From contig CAJOKR010000009.1 in the NCBI GenBank assembly GCA_905235135.1, positions 1-47,697 of the forward strand: a stretch of DNA of 47,697 nt, in the 5' to 3' direction. Under the pieces are notes generated by a model. The model did not search any database. It was given only the letters and a program-made list of their open reading frames with translations, and was not told the DNA's origin. Below are positions 25,599 to 33,437 of the stretch, piece by piece (the stretch's first letter is position 1; every line of letters begins with the position of its first letter). Position numbers and translations under genes: made by a program. The stretch is from an uncultured Bacteroidales bacterium. GTDB taxonomy: Bacteria; Bacteroidota; Bacteroidia; Bacteroidales; WCHB1-69.

Positions 25599-26447
25599 AT
25601 GAAGAAGGTTTTCCTCATAACGATATGGATTTTGCTGGCCGCGGCGGGTGCACAAGCGCAGGTGATGCCGGCAGATTCGTTGCCGTCGCTCTTCCAGCGT
25701 TGGGAGACGCAGCTGGGGGAACTCGACTATGAGGATCCGGAGATTGTGTCGCTGCACTACCTGTTCCTGCAGGACATCCTAAAGCAGATGGACAAAGTCG
25801 GCGAGCAGCTAAACGTCACGCTGGCTCGGAGTCCCAAGACGGACTTCTATGCCGTGAAGCGGGAGTTTCGACGGATTGAGGACAAAGCAGCGCGACTGAA
25901 CGAACTGCTGTCGGAAGCCAAATCGCAAGTTGACCACACGTTCTACCTCCGGGCCGTGGATGAGATGGCCTACCGCGACACTGTACGGGCGATGTACAAC
26001 CTGGAACGGGCCCTGCAGTACAACCCGCTCAACCCCGACGCCATGCTGCTGAAGTGCAAGATCCTGCTCGCGAAAGAACAGTTCCAGCCCTGCGTCGATC
26101 TCATCCACAAGGTCTATACCGAAACCACCCTCACCGACGAGCAGGAGAATGCCGTGTCGGACTTCACGTTAGTGCTGTACGACCGGCTCTACACGCACGG
26201 CAGCATACTCGTGCAAAACGGTCGTGCGGCGGAGGCTTTAGAGGTCTTCCTCACGCTCGAACATTTCTGCAACAACATGCCCAGCGGCTATTGCAACGAC
26301 GACTACTACAAGGGCATCGTGCTCTCCCGCGAGGGGGTCTATGAATCGTACCTCAGCATCGCCCGCGAGGCCGAAAAGCGCGGCAACCATGAGATGTCGC
26401 GGAAATTCTACCAGTACGCGGAGGAATACTTGAGGAAGAACGAATAA
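25599..26447 (+). CDS. Exported helical TPR-like protein of unknown function
   Basis: The 282-residue protein has a signal peptide (MKKVFLITIWILLAAAGAQAQ) and is otherwise strongly helical with amphipathic pairs. The segment 'YNLERALQYNPLNPDAMLLK' followed by 'LLAKEQFQPCVDLIHKVY', and later 'GRAAEALEVFLTLEHFCNNM', read as TPR-like hairpins. Residues ~30-110 may form a coiled helical bundle ('MDKVGEQLNVTLA', 'EFRRIEDKAARLNELLSEAK'). I do not recognise a named family. A periplasmic scaffold role is only inference. A perfect palindrome follows the stop. Confidence 0.8.
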   Translation: MKKVFLITIWILLAAAGAQAQVMPADSLPSLFQRWETQLGELDYEDPEIVSLHYLFLQDILKQMDKVGEQLNVTLARSPKTDFYAVKREFRRIEDKAARLNELLSEAKSQVDHTFYLRAVDEMAYRDTVRAMYNLERALQYNPLNPDAMLLKCKILLAKEQFQPCVDLIHKVYTETTLTDEQENAVSDFTLVLYDRLYTHGSILVQNGRAAEALEVFLTLEHFCNNMPSGYCNDDYYKGIVLSREGVYESYLSIAREAEKRGNHEMSRKFYQYAEEYLRKNE

Positions 26448-26466
26448 GGACGTATGACGTGGTGTT

Positions 26467-26494
26467 GTAGAGACGCAAAATTTTGCGTCTCTAC
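26467..26494. repeat. GTAGAGACG-type palindrome, perfect 28 bp
   Basis: GTAGAGACGCAAAA and its exact reverse complement abut with no loop. This is the cleanest member of the family in the window. Confidence 0.85.
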
Positions 26495-26555
26495 GATATC
26501 CCCTGGTCCAAAACATAAACTTATGAACAATCAACCTCCATAACCGAAAAAAGTG

Positions 26556-26563
26556 TATATTTG
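26556..26563 (+). promoter_or_regulatory. -7 promoter box for the 2-oxoacid oxidoreductase operon
   Basis: TATATTTG lies 67 bp before the first ATG. The long AT-rich leader (26564-26630) has no other feature. Confidence 0.6.
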
Positions 26564-26630
26564 CCCCTCGTAAAAAATTGGATTAAATCAACAAATATTC
26601 AAAACAATAACAATCTAAAATATTAGAATT

Positions 26631-26858
26631 ATGGCATTTAAAGGAGCTTTAGTCATTGACACTGAAAAGTGTAAAGGTTGTGCAGTTTGCATAACCGGTT
26701 GCCCGCAAGACCCGAAGTGCATCGGCCTCTCCAAGAAGGTCAACGCCAAGGGTTACAACTATCTGGAAATGGTCAACGAAGAGGCCTGCATCGGCTGCGC
26801 CAGCTGCGCAGTGATCTGCCCCGACGGGGTCATTGAAGTGTATCGTGCGAAATGCTAA
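26631..26858 (+). CDS. 2-oxoacid:ferredoxin oxidoreductase, ferredoxin-type (delta) subunit
   Basis: The 75-residue protein carries two 4Fe-4S motifs: Cys14, 17, 20, 24 and Cys53, 56, 59, 63 (CKGCAVCITGCP and CIGCASCAVICP). It is the small electron-transfer subunit that precedes the alpha, beta and gamma subunits. The 52-bp gap to the next gene and the shared promoter indicate one operon. Confidence 0.92.
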   Translation: MAFKGALVIDTEKCKGCAVCITGCPQDPKCIGLSKKVNAKGYNYLEMVNEEACIGCASCAVICPDGVIEVYRAKC

Positions 26859-26910
26859 TCCGCACGGAGAGTCAAGAAATCAAACAACAATTAATTAAAA
26901 CATCTACAAA

Positions 26911-27990
26911 ATGGCAAAACAATTAGTATTGATGAAGGGAAACCAGGCCATTGCTGAAGCCGCCATCCGTTGTGGCTGCGACGGCTACTTTGGCTATCCC
27001 ATTACCCCGCAGTCAGAAGTGCTGGAGCACCTGATGGCGGAGAGACCATATCTGACCACCGGCATGGTCGTGCTGCAAGCCGAGAGCGAATTGGCATCCA
27101 TCAACATGGTGTATGCTGGCGCCGCCGCCGGCAAGCGCGTCATGACATCCTCTTCCTCCCCGGGATTCTCCCTGATGCAGGAAGGCCTTTCCTATATCGC
27201 TGGCGCTGAGCTGCCCGCCCTGTGCGTGAACGTCGTCCGCGGCGGCCCCGGCCTTGGCACCATCCAACCCTCACAGTCCGACTACTTCCAGACCACCAAG
27301 GGCGGCGGTCACGGCGACTATCGCCTGATCACCCTCGCCCCCGCATCTGTGCAGGAAATGTACGACTTCGTGGAGCTGGGCTTCGACCTCGCTTTCAAGT
27401 ATCGCAACCCGGTCGCCATCCTCTCCGACGGCGTCATCGGCCAGGTGATGGAGAAAGTCATGGTTGACGACTACAAACCGCGCTGGACCAACGAATACAT
27501 CGAGGAGAACTGCCCGTGGGCTGCCACTGGACACCGTTCCACCGGCAAGCACCGCATCGTGACCTCCCTCGAACTCGAAGCCCTCAAGCAGGAGGCCATC
27601 AACGACCGCATCCAGGCCAAATACCGCAAATGCGAAGAGGAAGATGCCCGTTACGAGGCTATCCAATGCGACGACGCCGAATACGTCTTCGTGGCTTACG
27701 GCTCCGCAGCCCGTATCTGCATGAAGTCCGTCGAGCTGGCACGCGCCGAAGGCATCAAGGTCGGCTTGATCCGCCCGATCACCCTGTGGCCCTTCCCGAC
27801 GAAAGCCGTCAAGGAAATCGGTGGCCGCATGAAGAAGATCCTCAGCGTGGAAATGAACGCCGGTCAGATGATCGAGGACGTGAAACTCGCTGTCGATTGC
27901 AAGGTTCCCGTCGAACACTACGGCCGTTACGGCGGTGTCATCCCCACCCCCGTCGAAATCCTCGATGCGTTGAAAAAAATGGTTAAATAA
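26911..27990 (+). CDS. vorB: 2-oxoacid:ferredoxin oxidoreductase alpha subunit (VorB/KorA type)
   Basis: The alpha subunit holds the pyrimidine-binding domain of the TPP enzyme that oxidatively decarboxylates 2-oxoacids, forming acyl-CoA and reduced ferredoxin. The 359-residue protein begins 'KGNQAIAEAAIRCGCDGYFGYPITPQSEVLEHL', continues with 'QAESELASINMVYAGAAAGK' and 'TSSSSPGFSLMQEGLSYIAG', and ends with the C-terminal domain 'GLIRPITLWPFPTKAV'. The set is typical of the short alpha subunits called 3-methyl-2-oxobutanoate (branched-chain) dehydrogenase VorB in Bacteroidota. A 2-oxoglutarate (KorA) specificity cannot be ruled out by sequence alone. The enzyme is cytosolic and feeds ferredoxin, which fits with Rnf in this organism. 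Confidence 0.92.
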   Translation: MAKQLVLMKGNQAIAEAAIRCGCDGYFGYPITPQSEVLEHLMAERPYLTTGMVVLQAESELASINMVYAGAAAGKRVMTSSSSPGFSLMQEGLSYIAGAELPALCVNVVRGGPGLGTIQPSQSDYFQTTKGGGHGDYRLITLAPASVQEMYDFVELGFDLAFKYRNPVAILSDGVIGQVMEKVMVDDYKPRWTNEYIEENCPWAATGHRSTGKHRIVTSLELEALKQEAINDRIQAKYRKCEEEDARYEAIQCDDAEYVFVAYGSAARICMKSVELARAEGIKVGLIRPITLWPFPTKAVKEIGGRMKKILSVEMNAGQMIEDVKLAVDCKVPVEHYGRYGGVIPTPVEILDALKKMVK

Positions 27991-28007
27991 TTTAAGCACT
28001 TGAAATT

Positions 28008-28850
28008 ATGACAAGAGAAGATATAATCAAACCCGAAAATTTGGTGTACAAACGCACTCCGGTCCTCACGGATGCTACTATGCACTATTGTCCTGGTTGC
28101 GGTCACGGCGTCGTACACAGAATCATCGCCGAGGTGATCGAGGAAATGGGCATTCAAGACAATGTCATCGGTATCTCCCCCGTGGGTTGTTCCGTGCTGG
28201 CATACAACTATTTCGACGTTGACTTCGTGGAAGCCGCCCACGGTCGTGCTCCGGCCTGCGCCTCCGCCATCAAACGTCTCCGCCCCGAGACCTTCGTGTT
28301 CTCCTACCAGGGCGACGGTGACCTCGCCTCCATCGGCTGCGCAGAGGTCGTTCACGCCTGCAACCGCGGCGAGAACATCACCATGATTTTCATCAACAAC
28401 GGTATCTACGGTATGACCGGCGGTCAGATGGCTCCCACCACCCTCGAGGGTATGGAAACCGTCACCTGTCCTTACGGCCGTGATCCCAAGATCATGGGTC
28501 ACACCATGCGCTTGACCGAAATGCTGGCTCAACTTCCTGGCACGTACTATGTTACCCGTCAGGCGGTTTACACCCCGGCTGCTGCCCGCAAGTGCAAGAA
28601 AGCCATCCGTCAGGCCTTCGAGAACCAGAAACTGAACAAGGGCGTCTCCTTCGTGGAAGTGACCTCCAACTGTAACTCCGGTTGGAAGATGACTCCCGTC
28701 CAAGCCAACAAGTGGATGGAAGAGAACACCCTCAAATACTTCCCGCTCGGCGACATGAAAGTTGACGGCAAGTTCGATCCCAAGTTCATCGAGCGCGTCG
28801 GCACCTTCGACCAGCCCAACGAAACCATCTTTTCACTGAGAAAAAAATAA
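28008..28850 (+). CDS. 2-oxoacid:ferredoxin oxidoreductase beta subunit (TPP-binding)
   Basis: The 280-residue protein has the TPP-binding motif GDGDLASIG with the downstream 'NNGIYGMTGGQMAPTT' (Mg and diphosphate ligands), the N-terminal 'HYCPGCGHGVVHRIIAEVIE' whose CPGCGH is typical of the family, and 'GISPVGCSVLAYNYF'. It joins the alpha subunit to form the active site. It lies 17 bp after the alpha gene and 19 bp before the gamma gene. Confidence 0.94.
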   Translation: MTREDIIKPENLVYKRTPVLTDATMHYCPGCGHGVVHRIIAEVIEEMGIQDNVIGISPVGCSVLAYNYFDVDFVEAAHGRAPACASAIKRLRPETFVFSYQGDGDLASIGCAEVVHACNRGENITMIFINNGIYGMTGGQMAPTTLEGMETVTCPYGRDPKIMGHTMRLTEMLAQLPGTYYVTRQAVYTPAAARKCKKAIRQAFENQKLNKGVSFVEVTSNCNSGWKMTPVQANKWMEENTLKYFPLGDMKVDGKFDPKFIERVGTFDQPNETIFSLRKK

Positions 28851-28869
28851 TCATTAAAATCCCAAAGAC

Positions 28870-29421
28870 ATGACTGAAGAAATCATTATAGCAGGCTTCG
28901 GCGGACAGGGTGTGCTCTCCATGGGCAAGATCTTGGCTTACGCCGGCATCATGCAAGATAAAGAAGTGAGCTGGTTGCCCTCTTACGGTCCTGAAATGCG
29001 CGGTGGTACCTCCAACGTCACCGTCATCCTCAGCGACGAGCGCATCTGCTCTCCCTACCTCAACCAGTTCGACACGGCCATCATTCTGAACCAACAGTCG
29101 ATGGACAAGTTCGAATCCGCCGTGAAACCCGGAGGTCTTCTGATTTACGACCCGAACGGTATCACGCATCATCCGACCCGCAAGGACATCAACATCTACC
29201 AAGTCGCCGCCGCCGACAAGGCCAGCGAGCTCGGTATCTCCAAACTGTTCAACATGATCGTGCTGGGCGGTTTCCTGAAGGTGAAACCCCTCGTCACTCC
29301 CGAAATGTTGCACAAAGGTCTGGAGAAGTCCCTGCCTGAGCGCCACCACCACCTCATCCCCAAGAACGAGGAGGCTGTGGAGATCGGCAAGGGTCTGCTG
29401 ACTCCGTACCACACGTTGTAA
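28870..29421 (+). CDS. 2-oxoacid:ferredoxin oxidoreductase gamma subunit
   Basis: The 183-residue gamma subunit domain starts 'EIIIAGFGGQGVLSMGKIL', the CoA-binding-type glycine loop of the family. It continues 'WLPSYGPEMRGGTSNVTVIL' and 'FNMIVLGGFLKV', all standard landmarks. It is the last gene of the four-gene operon; a terminator follows at 29479-29505. Confidence 0.94.
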   Translation: MTEEIIIAGFGGQGVLSMGKILAYAGIMQDKEVSWLPSYGPEMRGGTSNVTVILSDERICSPYLNQFDTAIILNQQSMDKFESAVKPGGLLIYDPNGITHHPTRKDINIYQVAAADKASELGISKLFNMIVLGGFLKVKPLVTPEMLHKGLEKSLPERHHHLIPKNEEAVEIGKGLLTPYHTL

Positions 29422-29424
29422 TCG

Positions 29425-29453
29425 CCTGTAGAGCCGCCATAATATGACGTCTC
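29425..29453. repeat. Degenerate GTAGAGACG-type element
   Basis: TGTAGAGCCGC...GACGTCTCCAC shows decayed arms of the palindrome family between the operon stop and its terminator. Confidence 0.4.
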
Positions 29454-29478
29454 CACAAAACGTTACAATATTATATAT

Positions 29479-29505
29479 AAGGACGGTCGCGAGGCCGTCC
29501 TTATT
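29479..29505 (+). terminator. Rho-independent terminator of the 2-oxoacid oxidoreductase operon
   Basis: AAGGACGGT / GCCGTCCTT form a 9-bp stem (one wobble) with a 6-nt loop, followed by TTATTTT. Confidence 0.85.
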
Positions 29506-29532
29506 TTGTGTGTCATGGGTATAAAAAAATTG

Positions 29533-29540
29533 TACCTTTG
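29533..29540 (+). promoter_or_regulatory. -7 promoter box for the first PlsC-like gene
   Basis: TACCTTTG is 35 bp before ATG 29576. Confidence 0.6.
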
Positions 29541-29575
29541 CAGCGTTATTTATTACGAATGTAATCAAGAGTCGT

Positions 29576-30901
29576 ATGTCCGAAAGAAATTTTACTTCGA
29601 GACTGTTTTGCGGGTGGATCCGCTTCATCAACCATTTTTATCATCCGCACAGCTATCGTTTTGGTTTAGAGAACATTCCAAAAGATGGAAATTCCGTGGT
29701 GATGGTGGGGAACCATCAGAACTGCATGATGGACCCCGTGAATGTGGAAGTGGCCTTGAAGGATCGGAAACCCTATTGCTTGGTGCGCGGCGACGTGTTT
29801 CGGGTGAACAAATATTTCACGGAGTTCCTCTATTGGTTAGGGCTGCTTCCCGTCAACCGAATGAACTTCGAAGGTCTGAACGGCACCTCGAACGCGAAAG
29901 AGGCCAACAAGGCGACCCTTTCCGTGGCCATCAACTATTTGGCGGACGGCAACACGCTCATCCTCTTCCCTGAGGGCGGCCATCAGAACAAGCGCTACTT
30001 AGGCTACTTTTCGTTGGTGTATCTGCAGTTAGCCTTCCACGCGGCTGAGCAGAACAATTTTGAGAAAGAGGTTTACGTCATGCCATTCGGACACCATTAC
30101 GCCAATTACCACCACCCGCTGTATGACTTTGTGCTGCGATACGGAACTCCAATTCCGCTGTCGCCCTATTATGAGCGCTACAAGGAGAAACCACGCACGA
30201 CCACCCGCGAGGTGAATGTGCTGGTAGAGAAACAGATCAGCGACCTGATGCTCAATATCACGGATCTGGACCATTACACCGCTATCGACGGTTTGCGGCA
30301 AGGTCCCGAAGGATACCGCTATGCACGCAAGCACGGTTTCAATCCCGACAACCTGTCCGAGAAACTACTGGCCGACAAGCAGTTGGCCTCAGAGTTGTCA
30401 GATCCCGCAAAAAAACCAGCACTTGACAAATTGCAAGCCGTGGAGACCGAAATTTTGGAAAAAGGCATGAGAGACTGGGTTTTGGACAAACAGCCCGGTA
30501 CTTTCAATCTGATTCTCCGCTGTCTGGCACTGCTCATACTACTTCCGCTATTCCTTGTTTCATTGGCATTCACCTGGCCGGTGGTCTTCATCCCTCGTCT
30601 CATGTACCACAAGAAAATCAACGGGGCCGAAGACGAAATGTTCCGCAGCACCTGGAACTTCGGTTTCGCCGGTCTGGTAACCCTTCCGCTCCTTTGGGTA
30701 CTGCCCACCATCATCATGCTCTTTATCAAACCATTATGGGCGATAGGCTACTTCGCCGCCTACCCCATCATGACCTACATCGTGCTGAAATACTGCAAAT
30801 TGTTTGGCAAGACTTGCGGCGTATGGCGCTTTGTCACCGGAAAAGATTCGAAGCGGATGGTAAAGGAACGCAAGGAGGCTATCGACGAATTAGGGATCTA
30901 A
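29576..30901 (+). CDS. PlsC-like acyltransferase with C-terminal membrane segments (copy 1)
   Basis: The 441-residue protein has a glycerophosphate-type acyltransferase domain in residues ~25-230: NHQNCMMD (46-53; the NHx4D catalytic motif), 'YCLVRGDVFR', and ILFPEGGHQ (from Phe131, the third acyltransferase motif). The C-terminal part (residues ~310-410) holds three or four membrane helices ('LALLILLPLFLVSLAFTWPV'). It likely acylates a lipid precursor at the inner membrane, but the substrate is unknown. A paralogue with the same layout lies at 37926-39290. The start follows the -7 box by 35 bp. Confidence 0.88.
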   Translation: MSERNFTSRLFCGWIRFINHFYHPHSYRFGLENIPKDGNSVVMVGNHQNCMMDPVNVEVALKDRKPYCLVRGDVFRVNKYFTEFLYWLGLLPVNRMNFEGLNGTSNAKEANKATLSVAINYLADGNTLILFPEGGHQNKRYLGYFSLVYLQLAFHAAEQNNFEKEVYVMPFGHHYANYHHPLYDFVLRYGTPIPLSPYYERYKEKPRTTTREVNVLVEKQISDLMLNITDLDHYTAIDGLRQGPEGYRYARKHGFNPDNLSEKLLADKQLASELSDPAKKPALDKLQAVETEILEKGMRDWVLDKQPGTFNLILRCLALLILLPLFLVSLAFTWPVVFIPRLMYHKKINGAEDEMFRSTWNFGFAGLVTLPLLWVLPTIIMLFIKPLWAIGYFAAYPIMTYIVLKYCKLFGKTCGVWRFVTGKDSKRMVKERKEAIDELGI

Positions 30902-31060
30902 AAATGCTGATTTTATCCACAAAAACTCCGATTTCTCACCGATTTTTGCAGACGAATCACAGTCCGTCGGCTGTTAGACCTACTGTATATTTCTAAAAAT
31001 CAGCAATTTGTATTAAAATAATAATTTTCTAAACAGCTGCCCAAACAATCAAAAAAATAG

Positions 31061-31068
31061 TATCTTTG
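31061..31068 (+). promoter_or_regulatory. -7 promoter box for tRNA-Pro
   Basis: TATCTTTG lies 15 bp before the first base of the tRNA. The 30902-31060 gap upstream holds nothing else I can name. Confidence 0.65.
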
Positions 31069-31083
31069 CCGCCGTAAATGATT

Positions 31084-31157
31084 CGGGGTGTGGCGCAGTT
31101 GGCTAGCGCACTTGCATGGGGTGCAAGGGGTCGGAAGTTCGAGTCTTCTCACCCCGA
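31084..31157 (+). tRNA. tRNA-Pro (anticodon GGG)
   Basis: A full cloverleaf is visible: acceptor stem CGGGGTG / CACCCCG with discriminator A at 31157, D-arm GCGC...GCGC, anticodon stem CTTGC / GCAAG around the loop ATGGGGT (anticodon GGG), and T-arm GGAAG-TTCGAGT-CTTCT. The first base C1 is typical of tRNA-Pro. CCA is not encoded. Confidence 0.95.
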
Positions 31158-31171
31158 CGAATCAAGGAGAA

Positions 31172-31207
31172 ACGGATGTGATTTGTAATCACGTCCGTTT
31201 TTTTTGT
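31172..31207 (+). terminator. Rho-independent terminator after tRNA-Pro
   Basis: ACGGATGTGATT / AATCACGTCCGT form a 12-bp stem (one wobble) with a short loop, followed by about nine T. Confidence 0.9.
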
Positions 31208-31255
31208 AGAGACGCGCCTTGACACGTCTCTACAATGCCATGGCGCATCTCTACA
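31207..31255. repeat. GTAGAGACG-type palindrome plus an extra half-unit
   Basis: GTAGAGACG...CGTCTCTAC spans 28 bp (31207-31234) and abuts the terminator T-run. A further right arm (GGCGCATCTCTAC) ends at 31255, so the site looks like one and a half units. Confidence 0.75.
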
Positions 31256-31294
31256 AAAAAATTCACCACCCGATATTTTTATTTTGAAAAAATG

Positions 31295-31302
31295 TACCTT
31301 TG
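31295..31302 (+). promoter_or_regulatory. -7 promoter box for tdh
   Basis: TACCTTTG lies 39 bp before ATG 31342 and overlaps the alternative upstream start, which argues for ATG 31342. Confidence 0.6.
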
Positions 31303-31341
31303 CACCCTCAAAATTTCGTATTCACAAAAAATAAGATAACG

Positions 31342-32295
31342 ATGAAGAAAATACTGGTCATTGGAGCTTGCGGGCAGATTGGTTCCGAGTTAACCCCCGC
31401 ATTGCGTGCAGTTTATGGCACCGACAACGTGGTTGCCGCCGACATGATTTACCCCTTGAAGGGTGATTTGGCGGATGCCGGTCCCTCCTGCAAGATTGAC
31501 GCCACCAACGCGCAGGACATCGCCGACGCGGTGAAAAAGTACAACATCGACGCGATTTACAACCTCGCCGCCATCCTTTCCGCAAAAGCGGAGGCCAACC
31601 CGATGTTAGGTTGGAATGTCGGCGTGGGTGCCCTCATCAACTGCTTGGAGGTCTCCCGCGAAATGGGATGTTCCCTCTTCACCCCCAGCTCCATCGGCGC
31701 GTTCGGCCCAGACACACCGCACGACATGACCCCGCAAGACACCATCCAACGTCCGAAGACGATCTACGGTGTCACCAAGGTCACCGGCGAGCTGCTCAGC
31801 GACTACTACTTCAAACGTTTCGGCGTCGATACCCGCTCAGTACGTTTCCCGGGCCTCATCTCCAATGTGACGCTCCCCGGCGGCGGCACCACCGACTACG
31901 CCGTAGAAATCTACTACGCCGCTGTGAAGGGTGAGAAGTTTGTCTGCCCCATCGCGAAAGGCACCTTCATGGACATGATGTACATGCCCGATGCTTTGAA
32001 GGCTGCCATGGACCTCATGGAAGCTGACCCGAGCAAGCTTGTGCACCGCAACTCCTTCAATATCACGGCTATGAGCTTCGAGCCGGAGATGATTGCTGCC
32101 GAAATCCGCAAGCACATCCCCGACTTCCAGATGGAATACCAGTACGACGAGCTTCGTCAGAGCATCGCCGACTCCTGGCCGAACCAGATGGACGACCACT
32201 GCGCCCGCGAGGAGTGGGGATTCAAACCGCAGTACGACCTCGCCTCCATGACCGTGGATATGATCAAGGTACTGAAGGCCAAGTATCAAAAATAG
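31342..32295 (+). CDS. tdh: L-threonine 3-dehydrogenase, short-chain (epimerase-like) type
   Basis: The 317-residue protein oxidises L-threonine to 2-amino-3-oxobutyrate with NAD+. It has the N-terminal dinucleotide loop GACGQIGSEL (residues ~8-17), 'YNLAAILSAKAEANPMLGWN', Ser-Ser in 'FTPSSIGAFG', the catalytic YGVTK, and the family-specific 'PGLISNVTLPGGGTTDYAVE' and 'GTFMDMMYMPDALKA'. These match the UDP-sugar-epimerase-like threonine dehydrogenases of Bacteroidota and animals, not the zinc alcohol-dehydrogenase type. The usual partner, glycine C-acetyltransferase (kbl), is not adjacent. It supports threonine breakdown. Confidence 0.93.
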   Translation: MKKILVIGACGQIGSELTPALRAVYGTDNVVAADMIYPLKGDLADAGPSCKIDATNAQDIADAVKKYNIDAIYNLAAILSAKAEANPMLGWNVGVGALINCLEVSREMGCSLFTPSSIGAFGPDTPHDMTPQDTIQRPKTIYGVTKVTGELLSDYYFKRFGVDTRSVRFPGLISNVTLPGGGTTDYAVEIYYAAVKGEKFVCPIAKGTFMDMMYMPDALKAAMDLMEADPSKLVHRNSFNITAMSFEPEMIAAEIRKHIPDFQMEYQYDELRQSIADSWPNQMDDHCAREEWGFKPQYDLASMTVDMIKVLKAKYQK

Positions 32296-32331
32296 TTTTT
32301 TTGCAGATATATTCGCGAAAAATGTGGAAAG

Positions 32332-32364
32332 GTGCGGAAACTTTTTGAGGTTTCCGCACTTTTT
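32332..32364 (+). terminator. Rho-independent terminator after tdh
   Basis: GTGCGGAAAC / GTTTCCGCAC form a perfect 10-bp stem with an 8-nt loop, followed by TTTTT. Confidence 0.88.
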
Positions 32365-32378
32365 ATGTCACATTTTTG

Positions 32379-32386
32379 TATTTTTG
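32379..32386 (+). promoter_or_regulatory. -7 promoter box for the lipoprotein gene at 32406
   Basis: TATTTTTG is 19 bp before ATG 32406. Confidence 0.6.
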
Positions 32387-32405
32387 CGACTCAAACAACA
32401 TCTCT

Positions 32406-32990
32406 ATGAAGAAGAATAGAAACAGCATTTTGATAACATTGACGGCAGTCGTCTTGTTGGTAGCTTTTGGAGCTTGTAACAACGATCAAAAAGCCATTCG
32501 GCAGATGTGCAAGGATATTCACGCACAGTACCCGAAGGCCACTTTGCAGGATGTTTACAAGACCTGCTATCAGGACTATTTTGGGGCGGAGCACCTTGTG
32601 CGCGACACGGCTTCCGCCCGATTTTACCTACATCAAGAGCTCGAAGAGTGGCGCGACAGCGACATGAGCCTGATGCCTGAACGGGAACTGACCGGTTTCA
32701 GACACCGCTTCACACGGGTCAATTTAGCTTGCGTGGTTAATGGCGAACTATCAGAAGATCAACTACTTGCCTTATTTCTTGAGGCGGCAAGCAAAGAAAA
32801 CGCTTTCGGCAACAATTGGGCCGAGGAGTGGAAAACGATAGAACAGATTGCGTTGGAAGTTTGCCCCGATTGGGCTAATCCCGAATTGCAGTCCGAATTG
32901 CAGGAGGCAGCGCAGACTCGTCATGCCGTGCGGCACAGCGACGCATTCAGGGATGCGTACAACCCGCATTATCGGATTGTAAGGAATTAA
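32406..32990 (+). CDS. Lipoprotein of unknown function
   Basis: The 194-residue product begins MKKNRNSILITLTAVVLLVA, with lipobox ending at Cys24 (VAFGAC). The mature part is helical and charged ('MCKDIHAQYPKATLQDVYKT', 'FLEAASKENAFGNNW', 'RHAVRHSDAFRDAYNPHYRI'). I do not recognise a domain. It is placed alone, with its own promoter, between the tdh terminator and the convergent PQ-loop gene (stop to stop 4 bp). Envelope location follows from the lipobox. Confidence 0.78.
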   Translation: MKKNRNSILITLTAVVLLVAFGACNNDQKAIRQMCKDIHAQYPKATLQDVYKTCYQDYFGAEHLVRDTASARFYLHQELEEWRDSDMSLMPERELTGFRHRFTRVNLACVVNGELSEDQLLALFLEAASKENAFGNNWAEEWKTIEQIALEVCPDWANPELQSELQEAAQTRHAVRHSDAFRDAYNPHYRIVRN

Positions 32991-32994
32991 TCCA

Positions 32995-33312
32995 CTACTT
33001 TATTGCCTTCTTCGGGTCGCTTTTCGAATCTTTCAGCCTCATGTCCCGGCGGTTTCGGCCGATATAGACGAAGTAGAGCATCAAATCCGTGGAAACCAGC
33101 AGGGCGTTGAACACGTAAAGCCAGATGACAATGTCATGGTGGTACAGGATTTTATGGATGATACCAAACAGGTAACCGAGAATAATGAGCGACATAAAAA
33201 GCGGACTTTTGCCGATTACTACCTTGGTTCTCAACGACTTGGCGATAGATACGGGCCAGCTGACCGCGAAGCAGAGCAGGAACAGAATTTCCCAAATACT
33301 GACATTTCCCAT
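32995..33312 (-). CDS. Small PQ-loop-type membrane protein
   Basis: The 105-residue protein has three membrane helices (residues ~5-22, 35-55, 58-85) and a basic tail. The motif 'SWPVSIAKSLRTKVVIGKS' resembles the PQ-loop core 'PQi.k..ktks..G.S'. Small half-size PQ-loop proteins of the SWEET/SemiSWEET style work as dimers, but the substrate here is unknown. ATG 33312 is chosen because the -7 box at 33330-33337 overlaps longer starts. Confidence 0.75.
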   Translation of the reverse strand: MGNVSIWEILFLLCFAVSWPVSIAKSLRTKVVIGKSPLFMSLIILGYLFGIIHKILYHHDIVIWLYVFNALLVSTDLMLYFVYIGRNRRDMRLKDSKSDPKKAIK

Positions 33313-33329
33313 GATTCTATTTTTTGCGG

Positions 33330-33337
33330 CAAAAGTA
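33330..33337 (-). promoter_or_regulatory. -7 promoter box for the PQ-loop gene
   Basis: TACTTTTG on the minus strand, 18 bp before ATG 33312. It is divergent from the rnr box at 33362-33369. Confidence 0.6.
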
Positions 33338-33361
33338 CATTTTTTTAGGAATAAAAAAGTG

Positions 33362-33369
33362 TATCTTTG
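33362..33369 (+). promoter_or_regulatory. -7 promoter box for rnr
   Basis: TATCTTTG on the plus strand, 68 bp before the rnr ATG and upstream of the A/C-rich leader, which would therefore be transcribed as 5' UTR. Confidence 0.65.
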
Positions 33370-33375
33370 CGCCGC

Positions 33376-33437
33376 GTTAACCGTGCAACCGACTAACCGC
33401 GTAACCGTGTAACCCATTAACCTATTTCACCAACCAA
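33376..33437 (+). repeat. A/C-rich tandem leader (TAACCGTGTAACC units) before rnr
   Basis: Repeats of 'TAACCGNGNAACC' fill the transcribed leader between promoter and start codon. The style is the same as before tyrS. Confidence 0.65.

Noticed and set aside
31084..31157. tRNA-Pro as attachment site of the accessory region
   Set aside because: The accessory region starts about 10 kb away with core genes between, and I see no repeat of the tRNA 3' end.
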